Assembly (NCBI GenBank): GCA_002372815.1
Contig: DFIR01000019.1
Span: 17,017-38,341 of the forward strand
Reading direction: 5' to 3'
From: Lachnospiraceae bacterium UBA3692
Lineage (GTDB): Bacteria > Bacillota > Clostridia > Lachnospirales > Lachnospiraceae
Length of the DNA stretch: 21,325 bases
Shown: one piece after another, positions 7,112 through 14,634 of the stretch
How the letters are laid out: each line of letters starts with the position of its first letter
Numbering within the stretch: position 1 is the first letter of the stretch
Notes under the pieces: model-generated
The model's database searches: none
What the model was told of the DNA's origin: nothing
The model's input: only the letters and a program-made list of their open reading frames with translations
Position numbers and translations under genes: made by a program

Positions 7112-8275
7112 ATGAGTGAATTGAGAACGAGGACCACGCAGCACGGGAGACAGATGGAGATCCTCCACACCCCGATGGGCGTGCGCGACACATACGGAAG
7201 AGAATACGCGGAGAAGCAGGAGATCATCCGGGCTATTTCCCGCCGGATGCATCTCTACGGGTACCAGGCCCTGCAGACGCCGACCTTCGAGTTCTTCGAC
7301 GTCTTCTCCAAAGAGATCGGCACGAAACCTTCCCGGGAGCTCTACAAGTTCTTCGACAAGGAAGGCAATACCCTTGTGCTGCGGCCGGATTTCACGCCCT
7401 CCGTGGCGCGTGTGGCGGCGAGATACTTCTCCGACGAGAAGCAGCCGCTCCGGTTCTGCTACGAGGGAAGCGCCTTCTCCAACCACACGAGCGACCTGCA
7501 GGGGCGGCTCCGTGAGACCTGCCAGATCGGCGCGGAGCTGATGAACGACGGCTCCGTGTACGCAGACGCGGAGATGATCGCGCTGCTGATCGATGCGCTG
7601 CGGGCGAGCGGCCTGTCGGACTTCCAGATCAGCATCGGCAACGTGGAGTACTTCAAAGGTCTCTGCCGCGAGGCATCCCTCACGCCTGAGGACGAGTCGG
7701 AGCTGCGGGACGCGATCTCTGGCAAGAACTATTTTGCCGCCGAGGACCTGCTGAAGAGCCGCGGGTACGGCCGGGACGTGCGGGACAGCTTCCGCCTGTT
7801 CTCGAATTTCCTGCAGGACGAGGACCAGCTCGTGGAGCTCCGCGAGCAGACCGGGAACAGCCGGTCGAGGGACGCCGTGGACCGCATGATCGCCCTCCAC
7901 AGGATCCTGAAGCAGTACGGGATGCAGCAGTACCTGAGCTGCGACCTGTCCCTGCTGAGCAGATACAACTACTATACCGGCATCATTTTCAAAGCCTACA
8001 CCTACGGGACCGGGGAACCGGTCGCGGCCGGCGGACGCTATGACGGACTCCTGTCTTATTTTGGAAAGGACGCGCCCGCCGTCGGCAGCATGATCGCCGT
8101 GGACCCGCTCCTGGACGCGCTCCGCAGACAGGGGATCCACGTGCCGGTGCCGGACGCCCCGGAGGAGATCCGCTACACGCCTGCCACCTACGCGCAGGCG
8201 CTTGAGAAGGCCTCGGTCATGCGCGCCGCTGGAAGAGCCGTCGTGCTGCTCCCCGCGCAGGAGCAGGCCCCGTGA
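7112..8275 (+). CDS. hisZ: ATP phosphoribosyltransferase regulatory subunit HisZ
   Basis: This 387-residue protein is a histidyl-tRNA synthetase paralogue that has lost charging function. It forms the active, feedback-regulated complex with short HisG at the first step of histidine synthesis. HisRS-like catalytic-core motifs are visible: RPDFTPSVAR (91-100), motif 2 as RFCYEGSAFS (114-123), SRYNYYTGIIFKAY (283-296) and motif 3 as AAGGRYDGLL (305-314). After about residue 345 there is only a ~40-residue remnant where HisRS has its anticodon-binding domain, which supports HisZ. The immediate neighbour is a short-form HisG that needs HisZ. In-frame starts exist at TTG 7082 and ATG 7097, but only ATG 7112 has a ribosome binding site at proper distance (GAGG 7101-7104). 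Confidence 0.93.
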   Translation: MSELRTRTTQHGRQMEILHTPMGVRDTYGREYAEKQEIIRAISRRMHLYGYQALQTPTFEFFDVFSKEIGTKPSRELYKFFDKEGNTLVLRPDFTPSVARVAARYFSDEKQPLRFCYEGSAFSNHTSDLQGRLRETCQIGAELMNDGSVYADAEMIALLIDALRASGLSDFQISIGNVEYFKGLCREASLTPEDESELRDAISGKNYFAAEDLLKSRGYGRDVRDSFRLFSNFLQDEDQLVELREQTGNSRSRDAVDRMIALHRILKQYGMQQYLSCDLSLLSRYNYYTGIIFKAYTYGTGEPVAAGGRYDGLLSYFGKDAPAVGSMIAVDPLLDALRRQGIHVPVPDAPEEIRYTPATYAQALEKASVMRAAGRAVVLLPAQEQAP

Positions 8276-8297
8276 CAGGAACAGATGGAGGAGTACG

Positions 8298-8933
8298 ATG
8301 CAGGAACTTACGATCGCGCTGACCAAGGGCAGGCTCGCGGACCAGACCATGGATCTGTTCGCGCGGGCCGGATACAGCTGCGAAGAGCTGTCGGACAAGC
8401 ATTCCCGGAAGCTGATCTTCACCAATGAGGACCAGAAGCTCCGTTTCTTCCTGGCCAAAGGCCCGGATGTCCCCACCTATGTGGAGTACGGCGCCGCCGA
8501 TCTCGGCGTGGTCGGCTCCGATGTGGTCGTGGAGGAGAACCGCCGGGTCTACGAAGTGCTGGATCTCGGCTTCGGGCGCTGCCGGATGTGCGTGGCGGGG
8601 CCGAAGGAGGCGATCCCGCTCCTGCAGAACCGGGAGATGATCCGCGTCGCGACCAAGTATCCGGAGATCGCCCGCGAGTATTTCTACCACCGCAGACAGC
8701 AGACGGTGGAGCTGATCAAGCTCAACGGCAGTGTGGAGCTCGGGCCGATCGTCGGGCTCTCCGACGTGATCGTGGATATCGTCGAGACCGGCTCCACGCT
8801 CAGGGAGAACGGCCTGGACGTGCTGGAGGAGATCTGCCAGCTCTCCGCGAGGATGATCGTCAACCAGGTCTCCATGCAGATGAAGGCGCAGCGGATCCGG
8901 GAAGTGATCGGAAATGTGAGGGAACAGCTATGA
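8298..8933 (+). CDS. hisG: ATP phosphoribosyltransferase, short-form catalytic subunit HisG
   Basis: This 211-residue enzyme condenses ATP with PRPP to phosphoribosyl-ATP, the committing step of histidine synthesis. The N-terminus LTIALTKGRL and the PRPP-binding segment DIVETGSTLRENGL (160-173) are characteristic. The length is that of the short HisG class, which lacks the C-terminal regulatory domain and therefore depends on HisZ, encoded immediately upstream. ATG 8298 is chosen because GGAGG at 8287-8291 precedes it and the conserved N-terminus begins there; the frame upstream of it is overlap with the hisZ end. The stop overlaps hisD in ATGA. Confidence 0.96.
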   Translation: MQELTIALTKGRLADQTMDLFARAGYSCEELSDKHSRKLIFTNEDQKLRFFLAKGPDVPTYVEYGAADLGVVGSDVVVEENRRVYEVLDLGFGRCRMCVAGPKEAIPLLQNREMIRVATKYPEIAREYFYHRRQQTVELIKLNGSVELGPIVGLSDVIVDIVETGSTLRENGLDVLEEICQLSARMIVNQVSMQMKAQRIREVIGNVREQL

Positions 8934-10231
8934 AGATCGTCAAACTGACAGAGGCTACACGCGCGGAGGCGCTGGCGAAGCTCATCGGGCGCAATCCCTC
9001 CGCATATGAGGAATACGAAAAGACCGTGCGCGCCATCCTTGAGGACGTGCGCAGGGAGGGCGACAGTGCCGTCCTCCGCTATACGGAGAAATTCGACGGC
9101 GTGCACATGACGGCGGACGCGATGCGCGTGACGGAGGAGGAGATCCGGGACGCCTACGCGCAGCTGGATGACAGCCTGATCGAAGTGATGAAGCGCGCCG
9201 CGGACAACATCCGCGTCTACCACGAGAAGCAGAAGCGCACGAGCTGGATCACCACCCGCGAGGACGGGGCGATCCTGGGCCAGAAGATCACGCCCGTCGC
9301 GGTCTCCGGCTGCTATGTGCCCGGCGGACGCGCCGTCTATCCCTCCAGCGTGCTCATGAATATCGTACCGGCCAAGGTCGCCGGCGTCGGCAGGATCATC
9401 ATGATGACCCCGCCCGGCAAGGACGGCCATGCCGCCGCAGCGGCCGTCGTCGCAGCGGATATCGCAGGTGCGGACGAGATTTATAAAGCCGGCGGCGCCC
9501 AGGCGATCGCCGCGATGGCCTACGGCACGGAGACGATCCCGCAGGTCGACATGATCACGGGCCCCGGCAACATCTTCGTCGCACTCGCGAAGAAGGCTTG
9601 CTTCGGCGTGACCGGCATCGATTCCGTGGCGGGACCGAGTGAGATCCTCGTCATCGCCGACAGCACCGCGGATCCCCGCTATGTGGCCGCGGACCTGCTG
9701 TCCCAGGCCGAGCACGACCCGATGGCGAGCGCGATCCTCCTGACGACGGACGAGAAGCTCGCGCAGGCGGTCCTGCAGGAGATCGAGGAGTTCCTGACGG
9801 TCCTGTCCCGCAAGGACATCATCCGCCGCTCCCTCGACGACTACGGATACATCTTCCTGGGCGACACCTTGCAGGACCTGATCGACGCGGCGAACACCAT
9901 CGCCTCTGAGCACCTGGAGATCCTGACCGAGGACCCCTGGAAAGTCATGACCGGCATCCGCAACGCCGGCGCGATCTTCCTGGGCAGCTATTCCTCCGAG
10001 CCCCTGGGCGACTACTTCGCGGGGCCCAACCACATCCTGCCGACCAACGGCACGGCGCGGTTCTTCTCCCCGCTCGGCGTGGATACCTTTACGAAGAAGA
10101 GCAGCATCATTTCCTATTCCAGAGAAGCCCTGAAGAGTGTGCACAAGGACATCGAACTGTTCGCGGAGGCGGAAGGGCTCACCGCGCACGCCAATTCGAT
10201 CCGCGTGCGGTTTGAAGGAGAGGAGGACTGA
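8930..10231 (+). CDS. hisD: Histidinol dehydrogenase HisD
   Basis: This 433-residue zinc enzyme oxidises L-histidinol to histidine in two NAD-dependent steps, the last of the pathway. The zinc ligands known for the E. coli enzyme align with Gln259, His262, Asp361 and His420. The catalytic Glu-His pair is Glu327-His328 in ASEHLE. Other conserved blocks are PGGRAVYPSSVLM (131-143), ITGPGN (209-214), SVAGPSEILVIAD (232-244) and FAGPNHILPTNG (363-374). Length is typical for the family. The ATG at 8930 overlaps the hisG stop, giving translational coupling; the longer open frame upstream is out-of-frame hisG sequence. Confidence 0.97.
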   Translation: MKIVKLTEATRAEALAKLIGRNPSAYEEYEKTVRAILEDVRREGDSAVLRYTEKFDGVHMTADAMRVTEEEIRDAYAQLDDSLIEVMKRAADNIRVYHEKQKRTSWITTREDGAILGQKITPVAVSGCYVPGGRAVYPSSVLMNIVPAKVAGVGRIIMMTPPGKDGHAAAAAVVAADIAGADEIYKAGGAQAIAAMAYGTETIPQVDMITGPGNIFVALAKKACFGVTGIDSVAGPSEILVIADSTADPRYVAADLLSQAEHDPMASAILLTTDEKLAQAVLQEIEEFLTVLSRKDIIRRSLDDYGYIFLGDTLQDLIDAANTIASEHLEILTEDPWKVMTGIRNAGAIFLGSYSSEPLGDYFAGPNHILPTNGTARFFSPLGVDTFTKKSSIISYSREALKSVHKDIELFAEAEGLTAHANSIRVRFEGEED

Positions 10232-10232
10232 C

Positions 10233-10832
10233 ATGGCGGAAAGAGAGCGCACGGCGCAGGTCCAGCGCACGACCAAGGAGACCAGGATCCGGATGGAGCT
10301 CGCGCTGGACGGCAGCGGCATGAATGAGATCGACACCGGCATCGGCTTCTTCGACCACATGATGGACGCCTTCTCGCGCCACGGGTTCTTCGACCTGGCC
10401 CTGACCGTGAAGGGAGACCTCCGGGTAGACGGCCACCACAGCGTCGAAGACACCGGCATCGTGCTGGGGGAAGCAATCAAGAAGGCCCTGGGTGACAAGC
10501 GGGGCATCCGCCGCTACGGCTACTTCATCCTGCCCATGGACGAGGCCCTCGTCCTGTGCGCGGTGGACCTCAGCGGACGTCCCTATTTCGTGATGGAAGG
10601 CGCGGATTTCAAGGCGCCAATGGTCGGGGACTTCGACACGGAGCTCGTCAGGGAGTTCTTCTATTCCGTGTCCTACGCGGCCGGCATGAACCTGCATTTC
10701 CGCGTGCTCAGCGGCACCAACGCCCACCACATCATCGAGGGCATGTTCAAAGCCTTCGCGAAGGCGCTGGATCAGGCCGTGTCCCTGGAGCCGCGCGTGA
10801 AGGATGTCCTCAGCACGAAGGGCAGCCTCTAA
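10233..10832 (+). CDS. hisB: Imidazoleglycerol-phosphate dehydratase HisB
   Basis: This 199-residue monofunctional dehydratase converts imidazoleglycerol phosphate to imidazoleacetol phosphate using bound manganese. Histidine-rich metal motifs are present: FFDHMMDAF (39-47), DGHHSVEDTG (66-75) and, in the duplicated half, GTNAHHIIEGMFKAF. There is no histidinol-phosphatase domain, so this is the short Gram-positive form and the phosphatase must be encoded elsewhere. ATG 10233 follows an AAGGAGAGGAGG ribosome binding site that is embedded in the end of hisD, one base after its stop. Confidence 0.97.
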   Translation: MAERERTAQVQRTTKETRIRMELALDGSGMNEIDTGIGFFDHMMDAFSRHGFFDLALTVKGDLRVDGHHSVEDTGIVLGEAIKKALGDKRGIRRYGYFILPMDEALVLCAVDLSGRPYFVMEGADFKAPMVGDFDTELVREFFYSVSYAAGMNLHFRVLSGTNAHHIIEGMFKAFAKALDQAVSLEPRVKDVLSTKGSL

Positions 10833-10855
10833 GACTATCTCTCAGGAGCTTTTGA

Positions 10856-12094
10856 ATGATGAAAACAACTGCAACCGATCTGCGCAAAACAGCCGCGCTC
10901 TACCTGCTCGACGGCAGCACGAGGAAGGGCCTGCGGGACCTGACGGTCCTCTCCGAAGACCCTGTGCAGGCCGCCCTGGAGGCGCAGGAGGCCGGCGCCG
11001 CGTGTCTCCTTGTCTTCGACCTGTCCGAAGGAGATGCCTCGCACGAAGCCTCCATCCTGTCCCTGCGGGCCATCTGTGAAGCGCTGGAGATCCCCGTGGT
11101 CGGAGCGGGCAACGTCCGGAGGATGGAGGATATCAAGAAGATCCTCTACGCCGGCTGCCGGATGGCCGCCCTGAACTACGCAAAAGAAGGAAACCGGGCC
11201 CTCACCGCCGAAGTATCAGCCAAATTCGGGAAGGACCGCATCGCGGCCTGCGTGACGGAGCAGGATGCCTTCTCCTGGGATGCCCCTGAGGCGGACGGCC
11301 TGTCCTGCGTCATCGCGCTGGACAGCGCTGCGGCGGACCGTCTGGAGGCGGGAAGGCCGTCCCGGATGACCCTGATCGATCTTCCCGCGGGACACACGAG
11401 AGATGCCGTGCAGCCCGCGATCGCGTGGGAGGACCTGAAGAAAGGCCCCGACGGCCTGGTCCCCGCCATCGTCCAGGAGGCGGGCACGGGCGAAGTGCTC
11501 ATGCTGGCCTATATGGATCAGGAAGCCTATGAGAGGACCTGCCGGACCGGCGTCATGACCTACTATTCCCGCAGCCGGCAGTCCCTTTGGATCAAAGGGG
11601 AGACCAGCGGGCACTATCAGTATGTGCACTCGCTGACGGCGGACTGCGACAGCGACACCCTGCTGGCCGTCGTCACACAGATCGGCGCAGCCTGCCATAC
11701 GGGCAGCCACTCCTGTTTCTTCCGGGAGGTCGCGCAGATGCATCCTCTGCAGATGCGCCCCGCGGCACCTGTGAGCGCCGCTCCCTCCGGGGAGGCGAAG
11801 GGCACGCTCGCCGTGCTGGAAGAGGATATGGAGACGATCCGGCAGCGCAGGGAACATCCCATCGAAGGGTCCTACACCAATTACCTGTTTGACAAGGGCA
11901 TCGACAAGATGCTCAAGAAGCTCGGCGAGGAGGGGACGGAGATCGTGATCGCCGCCAAGAATCCCGAGAAGCAGGAGCTGGTCTACGAGATCGCCGACTA
12001 CCTCTACCACCTGATGGTGGTCATGAACGAGAAGGGTCTCGACTGGCCGGATATCGCCGATGAACTTACCCGCAGAAAGACAGAAAAGACTTGA
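10856..12094 (+). CDS. hisIE: HisI-HisE bifunctional enzyme with an extra N-terminal HisA/HisF-like segment
   Basis: This 412-residue protein has three parts. Residues about 190-295 are phosphoribosyl-AMP cyclohydrolase (HisI), with metal cysteines in DCDSDTLL and ACHTGSHSCFF. Residues about 317-406 are phosphoribosyl-ATP pyrophosphatase (HisE), with the MazG-like acidic helices GEEGTEIVIAAKN and YEIADYLYHL. Together they perform steps 2 and 3 of the pathway. Residues 1-185 resemble the HisA/HisF barrel: LYLLDG near the first catalytic Asp, VGAGNVRRMEDIKKIL at the phosphate-loop position, and FGKDRIAACV. The segment is shorter than a real HisF (~250). The second catalytic Asp region (AIDA in HisF) reads CVTEQD, so activity is doubtful. 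An AGGAG at 10844-10848 precedes ATG 10856; ATG 10859 is an alternative. Confidence 0.85.
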   Translation: MMKTTATDLRKTAALYLLDGSTRKGLRDLTVLSEDPVQAALEAQEAGAACLLVFDLSEGDASHEASILSLRAICEALEIPVVGAGNVRRMEDIKKILYAGCRMAALNYAKEGNRALTAEVSAKFGKDRIAACVTEQDAFSWDAPEADGLSCVIALDSAAADRLEAGRPSRMTLIDLPAGHTRDAVQPAIAWEDLKKGPDGLVPAIVQEAGTGEVLMLAYMDQEAYERTCRTGVMTYYSRSRQSLWIKGETSGHYQYVHSLTADCDSDTLLAVVTQIGAACHTGSHSCFFREVAQMHPLQMRPAAPVSAAPSGEAKGTLAVLEEDMETIRQRREHPIEGSYTNYLFDKGIDKMLKKLGEEGTEIVIAAKNPEKQELVYEIADYLYHLMVVMNEKGLDWPDIADELTRRKTEKT

Positions 12095-12120
12095 CAATCT
12101 GCCATCCCTGATGGTAGTTT
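12091..12120 (+). promoter_or_regulatory. Promoter of rplU-prp-rpmA
   Basis: A perfect TTGACA at 12091-12096 is followed after 18 bases by TAGTTT (12115-12120), preceded by TGG as an extended -10. The -35 hexamer overlaps the hisIE stop codon (12092-12094). The -10 is weak in itself, so the TGn element and the perfect -35 carry the assignment. Predicted start is near 12127. Confidence 0.6.
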
Positions 12121-12127
12121 AATTGAG

Positions 12128-12285
12128 TATGCCGCGTGATGAGGCTTTTTTATGATATCCGTCTGTATGGTACTGCAGAAGAGGATACGAAGTGCGGGGC
12201 ACTGTCCGTTCGCGGGCAGCAGGATATGCAGATGTCCGGGTCCGGCCGCCGAAATCAGCGAGTTCTTAAAAAAGGAGGTACCAGA
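12128..12285 (+). promoter_or_regulatory. Structured 5' leader of rplU, candidate L21 autoregulatory leader
   Basis: The ~160-base stretch between the rplU promoter and ATG holds several hairpins. TATCC/TCTG pairs with CAGA/GGATA across 12156-12187. CTGTCCG (12202-12208) pairs with CGGGCAG (12213-12219) around a TTCG tetraloop. GGATAT (12222-12227) pairs with ATGTCC (12232-12237). The GGATA sequence occurs twice, so the first strand could switch partners. Bacillota rplU transcripts often carry a ribosomal-protein leader bound by L21. I cannot confirm that this one fits the known consensus. AAAGGAGG before the ATG is unpaired in these models. Confidence 0.45.
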
Positions 12286-12591
12286 ATGTACGCAATCATT
12301 GCAACCGGTGGAAAGCAGTACAAGGTTTCCGAAGGAGATGTCATCGACATCGAGAAGATCGAAGGCGAAGCGGGCGCGGAAGTGACCTTTGACCAGGTCA
12401 TCGCCGTGAGCGCGGACGAGCTGAAGGTCGGTGCCGACGTCGCAGGAGCCAGCGTGAGCGGCACTGTCATGGATCAGGGGAAGCAGCGCAAGGTCGTGGT
12501 CTACCGCTATAAGAGGAAGACCGGCTATCACAAGAAGAACGGCCACAGGCAGCCCTTCACCCGCGTCAGGATCGACAAGATCAACGCGTAA
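12286..12591 (+). CDS. rplU: 50S ribosomal protein L21
   Basis: This 101-residue large-subunit protein binds 23S rRNA. It starts with the family sequence MYAIIATGGKQYKVSEGD and ends with KRKTGYHKKNGHRQPFTRVRI, both highly conserved. ATG 12286 follows a strong AAAGGAGG at 12271-12278; an upstream in-frame ATG at 12136 would add 50 residues of leader sequence that does not resemble L21. Its TAA overlaps the prp start by one base (TAATG), so prp translation is coupled. The trio rplU-prp-rpmA is a conserved Bacillota unit. Confidence 0.97.
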   Translation: MYAIIATGGKQYKVSEGDVIDIEKIEGEAGAEVTFDQVIAVSADELKVGADVAGASVSGTVMDQGKQRKVVVYRYKRKTGYHKKNGHRQPFTRVRIDKINA

Positions 12592-12926
12592 TGACCAGCG
12601 TGGTGTTCGAGCGGGACGGCAGCGGCAGCTGGAAGTCCTTCACCCTTGACGGACATACCGGGTTCGACGAAGCGGGCCGGGATATCGTCTGTGCCGGCAT
12701 CAGTATGCTGGCGATCAACACGGTGAACAGCCTGGAAGCCCTTCTCGGTGAGGAGATCCTCGTGGAGACGGACGACCGGGATGACGGGGCGCTCCTGAGA
12801 TGCACCTTTCCGCACAGACCTTCCGAAGGGGCTTCGCTTCTTGTCGACAGCCTGCTTCTGGGAATCGAGACAGCACGCAGACAGTACGGACGTCAATTCG
12901 TAGATTACGAGATCAAGGAGGCATGA
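12591..12926 (+). CDS. prp: Ribosomal-processing cysteine protease Prp
   Basis: This 111-residue protease removes the N-terminal extension of ribosomal protein L27 in Bacillota, a step needed for a functional peptidyl-transferase centre. The catalytic dyad is His22 in GHTGF and Cys34 in DIVCAGIS, at the same residue numbers as in the S. aureus enzyme. The gene sits between rplU and rpmA, and rpmA in this window encodes the matching cleavable extension. The start overlaps the rplU stop, and the stop lies inside the ATGATCATG of rpmA. Confidence 0.95.
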   Translation: MTSVVFERDGSGSWKSFTLDGHTGFDEAGRDIVCAGISMLAINTVNSLEALLGEEILVETDDRDDGALLRCTFPHRPSEGASLLVDSLLLGIETARRQYGRQFVDYEIKEA

Positions 12927-12928
12927 TC

Positions 12929-13222
12929 ATGTTAAGCTTAAACCTTCAGTTCTTTGCCCATAAAAAGGGAATGGGTTCCACCAAGAACGGCCGTGATTCC
13001 AACGCCAAGAGACTGGGCGCCAAGAAGGCGGACGGTCAGTTCGTCAAGGCCGGCAACATCCTCTACAGACAGCGCGGCACGAGCATCCACCCCGGCCTGA
13101 ACGTCGGCCTGGGCGGCGATGACACTCTGTATGCGCTCACCGACGGTGTGCTCCGCTTCGAGCGCTTCGGAAAGTTCAAGAAGAAAGCTTCCGTCCATCC
13201 TGTGGAGACAGCGGCTGAATGA
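12929..13222 (+). CDS. rpmA: 50S ribosomal protein L27 with Prp-cleavable N-terminal extension
   Basis: This 97-residue precursor of L27 reaches the peptidyl-transferase centre of the ribosome with its processed N-terminus. It begins MLSLNLQFFAHKKG; the LNLQFFA motif is the Prp recognition sequence, with cleavage after FFA, leaving HKKGMGSTKNGRDS as the mature start. Two ATG codons six bases apart (12923, 12929) are in frame. AAGGAGG at 12915-12921 is one base from the first and seven from the second, so 12929 is used. A strong terminator follows. Confidence 0.96.
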   Translation: MLSLNLQFFAHKKGMGSTKNGRDSNAKRLGAKKADGQFVKAGNILYRQRGTSIHPGLNVGLGGDDTLYALTDGVLRFERFGKFKKKASVHPVETAAE

Positions 13223-13251
13223 GACGCTGAACGCACAGTATCTGTATGAGC

Positions 13252-13291
13252 AGGCTTCAGACCGGCTGCTGCGGCTGGTCTGAAGCTTTTT
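13252..13291 (+). terminator. Rho-independent terminator after rpmA
   Basis: A 10-bp perfect stem, GCTTCAGACC (13254-13263) with GGTCTGAAGC (13277-13286), extendable by an A-T and a G-T pair, encloses a 13-base loop and is followed by TTTTT. It ends the rplU operon. The obg start codon is only 29 bases downstream, and no separate promoter is evident there. Partial read-through into obg is therefore likely. Confidence 0.88.
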
Positions 13292-13319
13292 GCACTACCC
13301 GATTATTGGAGAATACTTC

Positions 13320-14612
13320 ATGTTTGCAGACAGAGCGAGGATCTTTGTTTCGAGCGGGAAGGGCGGGGACGGCCACGTCTCCTTCCGCCGCGAGAAATAT
13401 GTGCCGGCGGGCGGCCCGGACGGCGGTGACGGCGGCAATGGCGGCAGCGTCTGGCTGGAAGTCGACGACGGCCTCAACACCCTGTCCGACTACCGGCACA
13501 GGAGAAAATATAAGGCGCAGAGCGGCGAGGACGGCAAGAAACAGCGCATGACCGGCGCCAGCGGCGAGGACCTGGTACTGAAGGTGCCGGAGGGGACCGT
13601 CGTGCGCGAGGCCGAGAGCGGCAAGGTCATCACGGACATGTCCGGCGACAACCGCCGGTTCCTGCTCCTCAAAGGCGGACAGGGCGGCAACGGCAACATG
13701 CACTACGCCACATCCACGATGCAGGCTCCCAAGTATGCCCAGCCCGGCCAGCCGGCCAAGACCCTGGAGCTGCTGCTGGAGCTCAAGCTGATCGCGGATG
13801 TCGGCCTTGTGGGCCTGCCGAACGTCGGCAAGTCCACGCTTCTGTCTGTCTCCAGCAACGCGAAGCCGCAGATCGCCAACTATCACTTCACGACGCTGAC
13901 CCCTATGCTCGGTGTCGTGGACCTCGGGGAGGGGGAGAGTTTCGTCATGTCCGACATCCCCGGGCTCATCGAGGGCGCTGCGGAAGGCGCGGGACTCGGC
14001 CACGAGTTCCTGGCCCACCTGGAGCGCACGCGCCTGCTCATCCATGTCGTGGACGCGGCGGGGAGCGAAGGGCGCGATCCGGTCGACGATATCGACGTGA
14101 TCTGCAGGGAACTGCGGGAGTACCAGGTCGATCTCAGCGGCAGGCGCCAGATCATCGCGGCAAACAAGCTGGACCTGCTCGACGATGAGACCGCCGCCAT
14201 GGCGCTGGAGCTGATCCGGGACCACTGTGAGCCCCTGGGCATGGAGGTCCTGCCGATCTCCGCGGCGACGGGCAAGGGCGTCCGGGAGCTCCTCTACAGA
14301 GCCTATGAACTTCTGCAGGAGATCCCGCAGGAGAAGAAGCTCTTCGAGCAGGAATTCGACCCCGAGACGGAGCTGTTCACCGAGTCCGTGCCTTTCACCG
14401 TCACATACGACGCAAAGGCGAAGGAGTACGTCGTGGAAGGCCCCCGCATCGAGCGCATGCTCGGCTACACGAACCTGGAGACCGAGAAGGGCTTCGTCTT
14501 CTTCCAGAAGTTCCTGCAGGAGAACGGCATCGTGGACGCGCTCAAGCGCGAAGGCTGCCGGGAAGGGGACACCGTCCGGCTCTACGGCCACAGCTTCGAA
14601 TATTATGACTGA
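13320..14612 (+). CDS. obg: GTPase Obg (CgtA)
   Basis: This 430-residue essential GTPase acts in late 50S ribosome assembly and stress signalling. The glycine-rich Obg fold occupies residues 1-158 (FVSSGKGGDGHVSFRREKY, GGPDGGDGGNGG). The G domain follows with G1 GLPNVGKST, G2 around FTTLTP, G3 DIPG, G4 NKLD and G5 ISAA. A C-terminal OCT domain covers about 350-430, the extension typical of Bacillota Obg. ATG 13320 follows GGAGAA at 13308-13313; an upstream TTG at 13290 in the terminator T tract is rejected. It leads the conserved ribosome-assembly/NAD cluster. Confidence 0.97.
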   Translation: MFADRARIFVSSGKGGDGHVSFRREKYVPAGGPDGGDGGNGGSVWLEVDDGLNTLSDYRHRRKYKAQSGEDGKKQRMTGASGEDLVLKVPEGTVVREAESGKVITDMSGDNRRFLLLKGGQGGNGNMHYATSTMQAPKYAQPGQPAKTLELLLELKLIADVGLVGLPNVGKSTLLSVSSNAKPQIANYHFTTLTPMLGVVDLGEGESFVMSDIPGLIEGAAEGAGLGHEFLAHLERTRLLIHVVDAAGSEGRDPVDDIDVICRELREYQVDLSGRRQIIAANKLDLLDDETAAMALELIRDHCEPLGMEVLPISAATGKGVRELLYRAYELLQEIPQEKKLFEQEFDPETELFTESVPFTVTYDAKAKEYVVEGPRIERMLGYTNLETEKGFVFFQKFLQENGIVDALKREGCREGDTVRLYGHSFEYYD

Positions 14613-14634
14613 TCACTTGTAAACGGAGGTAGCT

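Noticed and set aside
7112..8275. Histidyl-tRNA synthetase (hisS)
   Set aside because: It lacks a proper anticodon-binding domain and is first in an operon with short HisG, which fits HisZ.
7085..8476. 463-codon minus-strand frame opposite hisZ/hisG
   Set aside because: No family resemblance, and it reads through the his promoter-operator region and two firmly identified genes.
8684..10507. 607-codon minus-strand frame opposite hisD/hisB
   Set aside because: Same codon-bias effect; hisD and hisB on the plus strand have full catalytic motifs and ribosome binding sites.
12136..12285. N-terminal extension of L21 from ATG 12136
   Set aside because: The extension does not resemble L21, covers the structured leader, and lacks a ribosome binding site, while ATG 12286 has AAAGGAGG.
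13257..14591. 444-codon minus-strand frame opposite obg
   Set aside because: Antisense to an unmistakable Obg GTPase; compositionally biased product without motifs.
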